Assembly (NCBI GenBank): GCA_036322835.1
Contig: AP027304.1
Location: 2,728,001 to 2,792,000 of the forward strand
Origin: Tenuifilaceae bacterium CYCD
Lineage (GTDB): Bacteria > Bacteroidota > Bacteroidia > Bacteroidales > Tenuifilaceae
Length of the DNA: 64,000 nt
Direction of reading: 5' to 3'
Part shown: positions 9,448 to 18,395 of the stretch, piece after piece
Layout: each line of letters starts with the position of its first letter
Numbering within the stretch: the first letter of the stretch is position 1
Notes under the pieces: generated by a model
The model's input: only the letters and a program-made list of their open reading frames with translations
The model's database searches: none
Told to the model about the DNA's origin: nothing
Translations under genes and position numbers: made by a program

Positions 9448-10446
9448 TATGCATATCCGCTAATGTACCAAAATAATTATCTTTACAAAAACACTTGAGA
9501 TGAATTTTATCGATTTTGTAAAGAAATATCCAGATGAAGCCAGCTGCATAAGACACTTTCGAACCGTTAAGGAGCGAAAAGGAGTCGTCTGCAAGAAGTG
9601 TGGCAATACGCATCATTACTGGAACAAAACCTACAATTCGCACGATTGCAGCAGCTGTGGATACAGAACCACCTTACGAAGCGGCACCGTTATGGAGTCA
9701 TCGAAGCTACCTTTTCAGTACTGGTTGTACGCCATTTACCTGATGACCATGACCAAAAAAGGGATCTCTGCTGCTGAGGTTCAGCGGCAGCTTGGCCATA
9801 AGCGCTACGAACCGATTTGGGCCATGATGCACAAGATCAGATCGGTCATGGGATTGCGCGATGAGCGGTATGAATTGGAGGGCGTTGTCGAGCTGGACGA
9901 TGCCTTTTTCAGAACCCATGCAGAGGACGAAAATGACGAGCTGACCAAAAGAGGAAGAGGCAGTCAGCGGCAAAGCAAAGTTCTAGTTATGGCCAAAGTT
10001 GATCCCAGGCGGGGGCGACCTCGCAGGAACAAAAAGCCATCAGCATTCCGATACGTAAAGATGGTTGTCATTCCGGACTCTTCGTCGAAAACGATGAACA
10101 AAGTAGTCTCAGCGAGCACCAGCTCTTCATCGGTGATTAAGAGTGATGGCTGGCGTGGTTTTAACAAAATCAAAGAGATAAGCTCCAGACATATCAAAAA
10201 GATAGTACCACCCGAGGAGGCTTCAAGAGTTCTCCCATGGGTGCATACCATGATTAGCAATGCAAAGAGAAACTTCTTAGGAGTCAATCACAAAATAAAA
10301 GACGTGTACCTGCAAAACTATCTGGACGAGTTTTGTTATAAAACCAATCGAAGATATTTTGGCAAAGAGTTGTTTGAACGACTTATGGTTGCTGCTGTAG
10401 AAGATACTTGGTATGGTAAAATAAGGTATAATTGCGGATAATCATA
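9448..10446 (+). mobile_element. IS1595-family insertion sequence, copy 1 (999 bp)
   Basis: The ends are 13-bp terminal inverted repeats of form TATGnnTATCCGC (9448-9460 and 10434-10446). An 8-bp target duplication TAATTATT flanks the element at 9440-9447 and 10447-10454. It contains one transposase gene. Intact ends and duplication indicate a recent insertion. Copy 2 lies 286 bp away in inverted orientation. Confidence 0.9.
9500..10441 (+). CDS. IS1595-family (ISXO2-like) transposase, copy 1
   Basis: A 313-residue transposase. The N-terminus has a zinc-ribbon with CxxC pairs (CKKCGN and CSSCGY). A helix-turn-helix-like region follows (ISAAEVQRQLGHKRYEPIWAMMHKIR), then the ISXO2-like DDE/DDN nuclease beginning with the acidic VVELDDAFF. 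The C-terminal NYLDEFCYKTNRR motif is typical of the family. It moves its own element by cut-and-paste and creates the 8-bp duplication seen outside. The protein is identical to copy 2; at least one silent base differs (10231). Confidence 0.93.
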   Translation: MNFIDFVKKYPDEASCIRHFRTVKERKGVVCKKCGNTHHYWNKTYNSHDCSSCGYRTTLRSGTVMESSKLPFQYWLYAIYLMTMTKKGISAAEVQRQLGHKRYEPIWAMMHKIRSVMGLRDERYELEGVVELDDAFFRTHAEDENDELTKRGRGSQRQSKVLVMAKVDPRRGRPRRNKKPSAFRYVKMVVIPDSSSKTMNKVVSASTSSSSVIKSDGWRGFNKIKEISSRHIKKIVPPEEASRVLPWVHTMISNAKRNFLGVNHKIKDVYLQNYLDEFCYKTNRRYFGKELFERLMVAAVEDTWYGKIRYNCG

Positions 10447-10511
10447 TAATTATTTTAGGTAACAAATTTGTATTGATTCTTATGTAGCGGTATTATTAAC
10501 CTATTAACTTC

Positions 10512-10724
10512 ATGGAAAGTGTACTTAAAAAAATTGAAAAGAACAGAGTTAACCTGTCTCAGATTTGTGGAGGTGGTGTTTCCACAGGACGTGCGTTGTA
10601 TGGCACAAAAGGAGGTGTCACTTTGAGTGGAACTGAATATGCAGACTTTGATGATCAAGGTTGCTGTATTATCAGTTTTGTATCTGATACTGGAGGTGTA
10701 TTTTATCTTGACCCTATTTGCTAA
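10512..10724 (+). CDS. Small peptide with Gly-Gly leader-like N-terminus (putative natural product/bacteriocin precursor)
   Basis: A 70-residue peptide. The N-terminal third (ESVLKKIEKNRVNLSQICGGG) resembles double-glycine leader peptides of the Bacteroidota precursor type, with a candidate cleavage after the glycines at 20-22. The core is glycine-rich, uncharged to acidic, and contains Cys-Cys near residue 52 and a C-terminal Cys. No modification enzyme or C39 transporter is adjacent. In the ancestral sequence its TAA stop was followed directly by the ATG of the 411-aa gene, so the two formed an operon, now split by an IS1595-type insertion. Function is inference. Confidence 0.55.
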   Translation: MESVLKKIEKNRVNLSQICGGGVSTGRALYGTKGGVTLSGTEYADFDDQGCCIISFVSDTGGVFYLDPIC

Positions 10725-10732
10725 ATGATTAA

Positions 10733-11731
10733 TATGATTATCCGCAATTATACCTTATTTTACCATACCAAGTATCTTCTACAGCAGCAACCATAAGTCG
10801 TTCAAACAACTCTTTGCCAAAATATCTTCGATTGGTTTTATAACAAAACTCGTCCAGATAGTTTTGCAGGTACACGTCTTTTATTTTGTGATTGACTCCT
10901 AAGAAGTTTCTCTTTGCATTGCTAATCATGGTATGCACCCATGGGAGTACTCTTGAAGCCTCCTCGGGTGGTACTATCTTTTTGATATGTCTGGAGCTTA
11001 TCTCTTTGATTTTGTTAAAACCACGCCAGCCATCACTCTTAATCACCGATGAAGAGCTGGTGCTCGCTGAGACTACTTTGTTCATCGTTTTCGACGAAGA
11101 GTCCGGAATGACAACCATCTTTACGTATCGGAATGCTGATGGCTTTTTGTTCCTGCGAGGTCGCCCCCGCCTGGGATCAACTTTGGCCATAACTAGAACT
11201 TTGCTTTGCCGCTGACTGCCTCTTCCTCTTTTGGTCAGCTCGTCATTTTCGTCCTCTGCATGGGTTCTGAAAAAGGCATCGTCCAGCTCGACAACGCCCT
11301 CCAATTCATACCGCTCATCGCGCAATCCCATGACCGATCTGATCTTGTGCATCATGGCCCAAATCGGTTCGTAGCGCTTATGGCCAAGCTGCCGCTGAAC
11401 CTCAGCAGCAGAGATCCCTTTTTTGGTCATGGTCATCAGGTAAATGGCGTACAACCAGTACTGAAAAGGTAGCTTCGATGACTCCATAACGGTGCCGCTT
11501 CGTAAGGTGGTTCTGTATCCACAGCTGCTGCAATCGTGCGAATTGTAGGTTTTGTTCCAGTAATGATGCGTATTGCCACACTTCTTGCAGACGACTCCTT
11601 TTCGCTCCTTAACGGTTCGAAAGTGTCTTATGCAGCTGGCTTCATCTGGATATTTCTTTACAAAATCGATAAAATTCATCTCAAGTGTTTTTGTAAAGAT
11701 AATTATTTTGGTACATTAGCGGATATGCATA
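10733..11731 (-). mobile_element. IS1595-family insertion sequence, copy 2 (999 bp)
   Basis: The same element as copy 1 in opposite orientation. Ends lie at 10733-10745 and 11719-11731, with an 8-bp target duplication ATGATTAA at 10725-10732 and 11732-11739. The duplication differs from that of copy 1, so the two copies inserted independently. The right-hand duplication supplies the start codon of the downstream gene. Confidence 0.9.
10738..11679 (-). CDS. IS1595-family (ISXO2-like) transposase, copy 2
   Basis: A 313-residue transposase identical in protein sequence to copy 1, with the zinc ribbon, helix-turn-helix and ISXO2-like nuclease domains described there. The stop codon lies inside the inner terminal repeat region. 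Since both copies are intact, either could mobilise both. Confidence 0.93.
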   Translation of the reverse strand: MNFIDFVKKYPDEASCIRHFRTVKERKGVVCKKCGNTHHYWNKTYNSHDCSSCGYRTTLRSGTVMESSKLPFQYWLYAIYLMTMTKKGISAAEVQRQLGHKRYEPIWAMMHKIRSVMGLRDERYELEGVVELDDAFFRTHAEDENDELTKRGRGSQRQSKVLVMAKVDPRRGRPRRNKKPSAFRYVKMVVIPDSSSKTMNKVVSASTSSSSVIKSDGWRGFNKIKEISSRHIKKIVPPEEASRVLPWVHTMISNAKRNFLGVNHKIKDVYLQNYLDEFCYKTNRRYFGKELFERLMVAAVEDTWYGKIRYNCG

Positions 11732-12967
11732 ATGATTAAAATTACCTTTTATCTTTTGCTTCTGCTGTTTTTGCAAACTGCCAGTACAACTTCTGGTGAA
11801 AACAGCAGAAGTTATATACCCTATTACAAGGCTATAAACGAGGCAGAATTATGCGTGGTTGAACTTAACTTTAATCAGGCTTACAAAATTTATAGTAAGG
11901 CATTTGAACAGTTTGATAAGCATCAAAGGACCGATCTGTACAACGCTTCGCTTTGCGCAATTCTAACTGGCAATAACCATCAGGCAAAACTTTGGATAAA
12001 GGAGTTGATTGGATTAGGTTTCGCTCTCCCCAGTTTTAAGGGAAACATATTTCAACAATTACCATTAAATGAGTGGGATGATATAAAATCAGTGTACGAC
12101 TCTTTGCATAATGTGTATAGAGCAAGCCTTGATTTAACCTATCTTGCTGCGCTTGACACCATGCGTATCCGGGAGCAGCGCCTTGTACAAGGAGCACAAA
12201 ACCGATACGATAGTTTGCTATATATGCATGCCAAAGTGTTACACCATTTGATTACAGAAAAGGGCATCCCAAAGGGAACTGAATTTGAGGAGCAACCATT
12301 GCCACTAGATGTTTTTCGCCATCACTTTGGACTCAGGAATAGGCTAAAATATAATATGCTGAATGGTATTGATACCGTTGCCGAACCTTATAAAAGCATG
12401 TGTTTTAAAACTTACGACTTGGAAACCCTATTAAAAGAAGCTGTATTCAGGGGAGAATTAAGTCCTAACTTTGTTGCTGCATGTATAGACCATAGCGAAC
12501 TGGATAGAACGAAGCAGCAAGGTGTATTTGAGATATCCATTGATCTTAATACAAAAACCATAAAATATTTAGAACCAGAACCGAAGGAGTTGGAGTTAAT
12601 TGATGCACAGCGTATATCGCTTGGGTTGGAGTCTTGCCGCGATGCTGCCAAGAAGGATATTGAGGTTGCATTATATTACAATCAGGAAAAATACCCTTTC
12701 GATGAATTAATACGCCGTTCTAAAGAGATTGGCTACTCCAAAGCAGCCATTATAGCCTTAAGTAATAATATTGTAGAGAGGGATAAACTAACAATGGCTT
12801 TTCTTGATATGGTGAACGAAATTAGAAGAGAAATTTTATATAACGAAAATTTTAGTGCAAAAAATCACCTTGAAAATAACCCTGTATTTAATAAATGGGA
12901 ATTATTAAAACAGTTTCGATTAACTAAATCAATCGTTGTAAAACATATAGAACCGCTAGAACGCTAA
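11732..12967 (+). CDS. Secreted TPR-like protein, partner of the small peptide gene
   Basis: A 411-residue protein with a signal peptide (about 1-20, LLLLLFLQTAS). A helical repeat region follows in which residues 30-110 read like TPRs (NFNQAYKIYSKAFEQFDKHQRTDLYNASLCAILTGNNHQAKLWIKEL). The remainder is helical and I do not recognise it. The start codon is part of the 8-bp duplication made by the adjacent insertion sequence. Before insertion this ATG followed the TAA of the 70-aa peptide gene with no gap. Co-transcription suggests a role tied to the peptide (processing, immunity or sensing), but that is a guess. The insertion has probably removed its native promoter. Confidence 0.7.
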   Translation: MIKITFYLLLLLFLQTASTTSGENSRSYIPYYKAINEAELCVVELNFNQAYKIYSKAFEQFDKHQRTDLYNASLCAILTGNNHQAKLWIKELIGLGFALPSFKGNIFQQLPLNEWDDIKSVYDSLHNVYRASLDLTYLAALDTMRIREQRLVQGAQNRYDSLLYMHAKVLHHLITEKGIPKGTEFEEQPLPLDVFRHHFGLRNRLKYNMLNGIDTVAEPYKSMCFKTYDLETLLKEAVFRGELSPNFVAACIDHSELDRTKQQGVFEISIDLNTKTIKYLEPEPKELELIDAQRISLGLESCRDAAKKDIEVALYYNQEKYPFDELIRRSKEIGYSKAAIIALSNNIVERDKLTMAFLDMVNEIRREILYNENFSAKNHLENNPVFNKWELLKQFRLTKSIVVKHIEPLER

Positions 12968-12984
12968 CACTATGGTGTTGATAA

Positions 12985-13245
12985 TCTCGCTGGTGGGCGT
13001 TTTTAACGCGTGACATTTACAATTTCCTTTCCTATTGCGAAATTCCATTTAACAAATGGTTAAACCGTGCATCGCCTTATTAATGCTCCGCATTAAATCC
13101 CCGGGTTAAAACCCGGGGCAATTCAGATTCAACTCCGTTCGGGGTTACCCATCGGGTATCCCTTTTGGCCTTGATCTTCTTTACATCTTTCTTGTATCAA
13201 GACAAGAAAGATCACCCTTCGGGTAACAAAACCCAGCCCAACCCA
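12985..13245 (+). repeat. Dispersed intergenic repeat, copy A, with extra hairpin segment
   Basis: About 136 bp (12985-13122) is nearly identical to 19797-19937. It starts TCGCTGG, contains AACAAATGGTTAAACCG, and ends in a GC-rich palindrome (CCCCGGGTT/AACCCGGGG, about 13100-13120). A second module at 13179-13212 has inverted arms CTTTCTTG/CAAGAAAG and recurs at 16945-16978. The rest of the gap to 13496 holds nothing I can identify. Confidence 0.75.
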
Positions 13246-13496
13246 ATTAAACAGTATTAAAACCGTTAAGCGCTGTAAAATAGCATTGGTACTCATTGCT
13301 ATGCCAGGTGATAAGTGTGTTTTTATGATATATTAAATAAGTTATAGACAATTTAAAAAATGGTTTGAAGGGTTGACCACCCGAAGTCGAGGTATGCAAA
13401 GGTGAAAAGTCGACACGAAACAAGAGAGTAACATTGTAAAAGATTTCTATATGAAGAAATCTATTTGTAATTAGTATAAACAATAAAATTTTAATT

Positions 13497-14154
13497 ATGA
13501 ATAAAAAATTCTTTTTTATTGCATTAGGTGGTATTTCAATCACCATTATAGTATCATTTTTATACTCTTGTTCCAAGGATACAAAATCAGATGAAACTAT
13601 AATCAAACCTTCTCAACCATCATTATCTTATAGCTATAATGATACTTTAAATCAGTTCTCTGGAAATAATCACAACACAAATTTTGTATGGGTACAAAAA
13701 TCAAAAAAACAGAAAAGATGATGAGGTTTTCATTGGTAATGTAAAGGTAAATTATGACAAAATTTCGGGAATAACGATAGTAGATAAATACGATAAAACA
13801 CTTCAAATAAAATTTGATGGTAAAATGTATTTGTTTCAAAACATAGAAGCCAATGATAGCCTATTAAAATTTGAGGCAATGGGTTATGGAAGGAAACAAA
13901 CAACAGCATTTTCAATAATTGATCCTAACCATAATTTTTCAGATTTTCTATGTTCTCTTGAAACAGGACAAACATATATAACAAATAGTAAAGATGGAGG
14001 AATCAGCGCATTGTTCGTATTCGCTTGTCTATTAGCTAATGCAATAGATAATTATTGCGATGAAATGGTGAGGCAAAATGTGGCAACTTGCACTAAATAT
14101 GGCAGATGCAGTGTTGTTGAATCTTGTGGTGCCAGTTGTGTTGGTTGTAAGTAA
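13497..14154 (+). pseudogene. Frameshifted Cys-rich lipoprotein gene
   Basis: Two overlapping frames belong together. The first (13497-13721) encodes a lipoprotein signal with lipobox FLYSC and a short Ser/Asn-rich stretch, then stops. The second frame (open from about 13684 to 14154) has no signal peptide but encodes a beta-rich segment, a hydrophobic helix and a C-terminus with eight cysteines (CDEMV...CTKYGRC...CGASCVGC). The switch falls at the run of seven A residues near 13703-13709. The joined product would be about 215 residues. This is either a true inactivating indel, a sequencing error at a homopolymer, or a slippery-site frameshift. I do not recognise the family. Confidence 0.6.
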
Positions 14155-14429
14155 TTAATAGTAATTTTGAATGCAATAGATTTCCTTCGTTTCGATTGAA
14201 ATGAAGGAAATTTATTCTAGTAAATAGAAATAATGGAACAAAAGAATAATAAACTTATCAACTATCTCCTCATTACAGGGATAGTATTCTGGATTTTAGG
14301 TGTTTTAATTACACTATATTCAAATATTAACCAACATATAATTCCTGTTGATCAAACAAATGCAATAATTAAGTTATTTTCCATAAATAACACGTTTATT
14401 GTACTTTTGATAATACTGGTGCTTTTGTC

Positions 14430-15458
14430 TTAACCCCCTATAAGTTGGACATTTTTCTGAAAACAGTTTAGGTTGTTTTTTTTATTTTCCGCTTGATTTT
14501 CATTCATCATTCGATCCGCAAAGTTAGCCGTATCTCCGGAAATGTCAAGAGCAAGGCCAGTGTCCGCGCCGTCCGACACTCTTGACATCTCCTCCGATAC
14601 TTGCGCTGCTGTTGGCTTATCGGATGATAAATTCAAGTAGTATTCATTCCATTTTTTCATCGGCGGCACTCTTTTTAATGCGCCATGCAAGCGTTCGTTG
14701 TTGTAAAATTTCATATAAGCGCTTATGGTGAGCTTTGCGTCATAGAAGCCGGCGAAGTCGTGCCTTCTGATCACTTCTCTTTCAAGAAGGCTATGAAAGG
14801 CCTCTATGTATGAGTTCTCCTCGGGGGTTGCAATGTGCGTAAACTCCTGGTTTGCCTCCAGCGTTCTGAGGTAATGCCGCACTTTGTTGGCAATAAACTG
14901 TGAGCCATTATCATTGCGAACCGTAACACCTTTCAGATCATGGATTAGATTAACGCGGTTAATCATTTTAATGACATCTACTTTACGAATACTGCCTTGA
15001 AAGATCCAGTCGAGTATTCTGCGTGTGTAAACATCCATCAGGGAAAGCAAGTAGTAGTTTTTGCGCTCTCCCGGAACCCATACGTACTTGATGTCCCAGC
15101 AGAGGTACTCCATCGGTTTAGACGCGTTTATCTTGCGGAACTTGACCCATTCCCGCTTGCCCTGCGTTCTGATCACTTTGCCCAGTAAAAGGTTGTTCTC
15201 ATCCATGAGCCGGTATACTTTCTTATGGTTGATGATAAAATCCTTGCTCTTTAATGCCATTGTCACATTCTGATAGCCGTAACAAACAAATTCTCCGCAC
15301 AGTATCCTTTTTATTTCATCAATGATAACCGTATTTCCCACCAGGGTACCATCGCGCTTATTCGTCCATTGACTCGGATAAACCCCCTTGCGCCTATTGC
15401 TCGGACGGTAATAGTATACGCTACGAGGCAAAGCGAGCCACAGGAAAAGATGCTCCAT
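14430..15458 (-). CDS. IS3-family transposase OrfB (integrase core)
   Basis: A 342-residue rve-type integrase-core transposase. The DDE residues are in WDIKYV, RNDNGSQF and NSYIEAFHS. HTH_21-like residues precede it (CYGYQNVTMALKSKDFIINHKKVYRLM). In this family OrfB is normally made as an OrfAB fusion by -1 frameshifting from OrfA, which lies just upstream. The stop codon lies at the element's end, overlapping the TTAA target. Confidence 0.9.
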   Translation of the reverse strand: MEHLFLWLALPRSVYYYRPSNRRKGVYPSQWTNKRDGTLVGNTVIIDEIKRILCGEFVCYGYQNVTMALKSKDFIINHKKVYRLMDENNLLLGKVIRTQGKREWVKFRKINASKPMEYLCWDIKYVWVPGERKNYYLLSLMDVYTRRILDWIFQGSIRKVDVIKMINRVNLIHDLKGVTVRNDNGSQFIANKVRHYLRTLEANQEFTHIATPEENSYIEAFHSLLEREVIRRHDFAGFYDAKLTISAYMKFYNNERLHGALKRVPPMKKWNEYYLNLSSDKPTAAQVSEEMSRVSDGADTGLALDISGDTANFADRMMNENQAENKKNNLNCFQKNVQLIGG

Positions 15459-15860
15459 CGGTATTCTTGACCTAAAATGATTCGCAAGGGCTACCTTCTC
15501 TTGGTTTGGATAGGAGTTTTTTTTAAAAGCTCTCCCTTTACTTCTAGCTCCAACGCTTGCCGGGCAATGATTTTTTTCAGTCGCTCATTTTCTTCTTCCA
15601 GCAAGCGAACCTGAGGGTCTATGCGCTTATACTTTGGCTTTAAGCCATCTACGCCGCGGCTTAAATACCGTTGTTTCCATTTTGATAGCAGCGAAGGGGA
15701 AAGGCTATACTTCCTGCATGTTTCAATGGCGCCTTCACGTTCTGCTTCCTGAAGAATCGATAACCTTTCTTCCGGGGTAAACTTTCGGTGTGTTCGTTTC
15801 ATAATTTCCCTAATTACGTTACTAAATTAAAATATTAATTTAGTCCAGCCATTTTGGGGG
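14434..15860 (-). mobile_element. IS3-family insertion sequence (about 1.43 kb)
   Basis: The ends are imperfect inverted repeats beginning CCCCC and continuing to GGAC on both sides (14434-14450 and 15843-15860). TTAA flanks both ends (14430-14433 and 15861-15864) and is the likely target duplication. It contains overlapping orfA and orfB. The element interrupts the CPBP protease gene. Confidence 0.85.
15491..15802 (-). CDS. IS3-family transposase OrfA (helix-turn-helix)
   Basis: A 103-residue DNA-binding protein. The N-terminal helix-turn-helix has the family pattern KFTPEERLSILQEAEREGAIETCRKYSLSPSLLSKWKQRY. A C-terminal leucine-zipper-like helix follows (EEENERLKKIIARQALELEV), used for multimerisation. 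It is the first frame of the element and provides end recognition. Confidence 0.9.
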   Translation of the reverse strand: MKRTHRKFTPEERLSILQEAEREGAIETCRKYSLSPSLLSKWKQRYLSRGVDGLKPKYKRIDPQVRLLEEENERLKKIIARQALELEVKGELLKKTPIQTKRR

Positions 15861-16843
15861 TTAAGACACTTTCTCCAATAATAGAAGAATCTATTTTTAG
15901 AATATGGGTACAAAATAAGTTAATCAGTTCAATAATTACCTTTTTAGGAATTAATATTATCATATTTTACTCTTTCAGTCATATTATAGTTAATATTATT
16001 AATAGTATTATCCTAACATACGTACTTTTTTTCTTAAATAAAAACAAATTAAAAATCATCTTCTTGAGCATTTATACAAGTATAACTTTTGCAATGCTTC
16101 ATTATGCAAATCAATCAATTAACTTGTATGATATTGGCACTTTAATTCAATTACTTGGCTTGGGGTTGCTTTTAAGTTTTATTGGACTAAAAAAAGGGTT
16201 TATTTATTGTATCGTATCTCATGGTTTTTACAATTTGATTGTATTTCTAATTATTAGCTTATATTCAAATATTAATCCAATAATTCTTGAAAACGATTCA
16301 TATACTGCAAAAATTAAAAGAATATCAATTATACAGAATAAGCCAACAAGCAACTTTTTTCGAAAAGATTCAATTCAATTAAACGGTAGTTTATCAGAAA
16401 TATTAAAATACTTTGCTCAAGAAAATAAGGATACAATATTTAAATGTGAAAAAAGTATATATAAGTACTCCCTTCAAGTTAAAATAAAAACAAATTCCGA
16501 TACTATAAAAAAAGAACTATTTAATAACTTAATGAATGCTTTAAGAATTAATAAAACAATTTCGGAAGAACGGATCTATGTATTAAAAATCTATAGTGAT
16601 GATATTTATTTACAAAAAACAAACACATATAAAACAACGCTCAATGATTTTTGCATTTATTTAAATAATAAGTTTAATAAAATAATAAGACTTGATTCTA
16701 GACAGGAAAATAAAATTATATTTATATCTATCGATATTTTAAGCCTAAAATCAATTGATGATGTTAATAAATTTATTGAACTTAACCATAATATGACAAT
16801 TATCGATAGTGGTGAAAAAATATATGTAACCCAACTTCAATGA

Positions 16844-17961
16844 TTAAAAATTACTTGCTCGCGCGGAATTGTATTCCGTGCGTCCCTCGCTGGCGCGCGT
16901 TTGTAACGCGTGCCTCTTCAGTTCAAATCTTTCCGGCCTTGATTTTCTTTGCATCTTTCTTGTATCACCTCAAGAAAGATGATTGACTAAACCAACTCTG
17001 TAGGGTATCACCCAATGTATGACACTTACAATCCGCATCCATTGCGATGCAAACAGAGGTTCTTTAAGTCCTAGAATGGTCGAAGCGTGCATCGCCCTTT
17101 AATGCTCCGCATTAACCCCCCGGGTTAAAACCCGGGGCTATTTGCTCTTAACCCCGTTGGGGTTTACCCATTAAAAGGAAATGCCTCAGCCTCGCTCGCG
17201 CGGAATTGTATTCCCTTGGCTAAGCGTAGTCTCCTGACTACGCTTCTTTTATGTTCACTGCCCCGCATTTGTAACCCGTACCGGAAGTTTACGCCGGAAC
17301 TTAGTTCTGCGTCAGCTCCACGCTCAAATCGTTCAGCTCGCCATGCGTTACGGCCAGGGTAACAACCTGCTCCTTGTATCCATTTTTTTAACAATCACCC
17401 GGTAAATCCCTGTTTGGATGAGGTTGTAAAAAGTAATAAACCAAATGTGTTCGGCGGTCGGCTTTGCCGCCGTCGGAATATCATAGGTTGGGCATAGGTT
17501 CGCGAAGTATACCTGCGTACAATTATTCTTTCAGGCTGAGCCTGAGTTTTTCCCGTTCTGCCCTATGTTAAGCGTATTCTTCTGGCTACGCTTGCTGAAG
17601 TTCCGGTCTCCTGGCCGCAAACAACTAACCAATAACAGGCTTTGCCTTACAGCACGACAGTTAAAAAACTATCCTTTAGTCACGACATAGTTACCCTACG
17701 CTCAAATCTAAACGCACAAAAACTACGCCGAGCGAGGGTATTACTGTTCATGGATAGTAAAGGGGAGGGGTATGCATTAAAAATATTCGCAAACAAAGCG
17801 AATATGAAAGTTTTCACTACTTTTGTTTCGGTTTAGCGGTTGCTGCAAACAAACAAAAGAATTACAAATAAGAATAAGGGATTGTTTCATTTTATACTCC
17901 ATGTTCGAATCAGAGAATAACAGTAATAGAGTAATAAACCAACCTTTAAGACAAAAGCATA
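16844..17961. repeat. 1.1-kb gene-free stretch with partial dispersed repeats
   Basis: 16884-16914 and 17083-17143 match parts of the repeat at 12985 (TCGCTGGCGCGCGTTTGTAA and the CCCGGGTT/AACCCGGG palindrome). 16945-16978 repeats the CTTTCTTG/CAAGAAAG hairpin. Near 17453-17475 there is a GC-rich hairpin, CGGCGG...CCGCCG. Short reading frames here run through repeats and are not convincing genes. The stretch looks like accumulated repeat debris. Confidence 0.6.
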
Positions 17962-18147
17962 ATGACAAAGAAAACTACAATTATCATTTCGTTGCTATTA
18001 ATAATCGCTGCGGTTATAATTGAAATTCTACTTAAAGAATCCAAAACAAGTTTAGATATTGAACTTCTAGAATTCTTTGCTGGAATATTGTTTGGAGCAG
18101 GAATTAGTTTGCCGATACATTTATTTTTCGGAAAGAATAAAAAGTAA
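17962..18147 (+). CDS. Small two-helix membrane protein
   Basis: A 61-residue protein with two membrane helices (TIIISLLLIIAAVIIEILL and LLEFFAGILFGAGISLPIHLFF) and basic ends. I do not recognise it. It lies just upstream of a solitary attC-like site (18165-18290) in the same relative orientation as the cassette genes of the array at 41-60 kb, so it may be the cargo of a stranded cassette. The AT-rich composition is similar to the cassette genes. Confidence 0.5.
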   Translation: MTKKTTIIISLLLIIAAVIIEILLKESKTSLDIELLEFFAGILFGAGISLPIHLFFGKNKK

Positions 18148-18164
18148 AAAACATATACTGAGAA

Positions 18165-18290
18165 ATGGTTTAGCCTACTGGGGCTGATGATGCAGATACC
18201 AATGTTTCTAGTATTTTAGTATGGTTTTAACGTTGGATAACGCCGCTGGCAGTTAACTCCCCAGCAGTCCAAACCACCGACTGTTAATAA
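18165..18290 (+). other. Solitary attC-like site (degenerate)
   Basis: Reading on the plus strand, this matches the reverse complement of the attC sites at 41130 and 44310: GGTTTAGCCTACTGGGG, then CTGATGATGCAGATAC, then ACTCCCCAGCAGTCCAAACC and a GTTAATA core. The left core box is degraded (no clear YYYAAC before GGTTTAG), so the site may no longer recombine from that side. Confidence 0.65.
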
Positions 18291-18395
18291 CAAGGCAAAA
18301 AACAGACTACAAATGCAACATCATAATATGAAGTAGGAAATGTTAAATTTGAGCATTTCTCTTTACAACAAGAACAGTTAATTAAACCTTTCGGT

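Larger units (their letters stand above)
14233..16843 (+). pseudogene. CPBP-family intramembrane metalloprotease gene split by an IS3-family element
   Basis: The 5' part (14233-14433) encodes two hydrophobic helices. The 3' part (from about 15861 to 16843) carries the CPBP (Abi/CAAX protease) motifs: EESIFR, FAMLH and SHGFYNL, then a cytoplasmic or periplasmic tail of about 180 residues. CPBP proteins are glutamate metalloproteases of the membrane, sometimes linked to bacteriocin self-immunity. Removing 14434-15864 restores continuous DNA, but the two halves are one frame apart and the left frame still stops. An additional indel is therefore present, or the upstream frame is not the original N-terminus. 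The tail may still be expressed as a truncated protein. Confidence 0.7.

Noticed and set aside
9231-9498. Two small plus-strand frames before the first IS1595-type copy
   Set aside because: No recognisable features; one runs into the end of the insertion sequence.
9440-11739. Composite transposon formed by the two IS1595-type copies
   Set aside because: Each copy has its own, different 8-bp target duplication, so they inserted separately; the outer flanks do not share a duplication.
17164-17394. 76-aa minus-strand frame in the repeat-rich gap
   Set aside because: It runs through dispersed repeat sequence and has biased composition.
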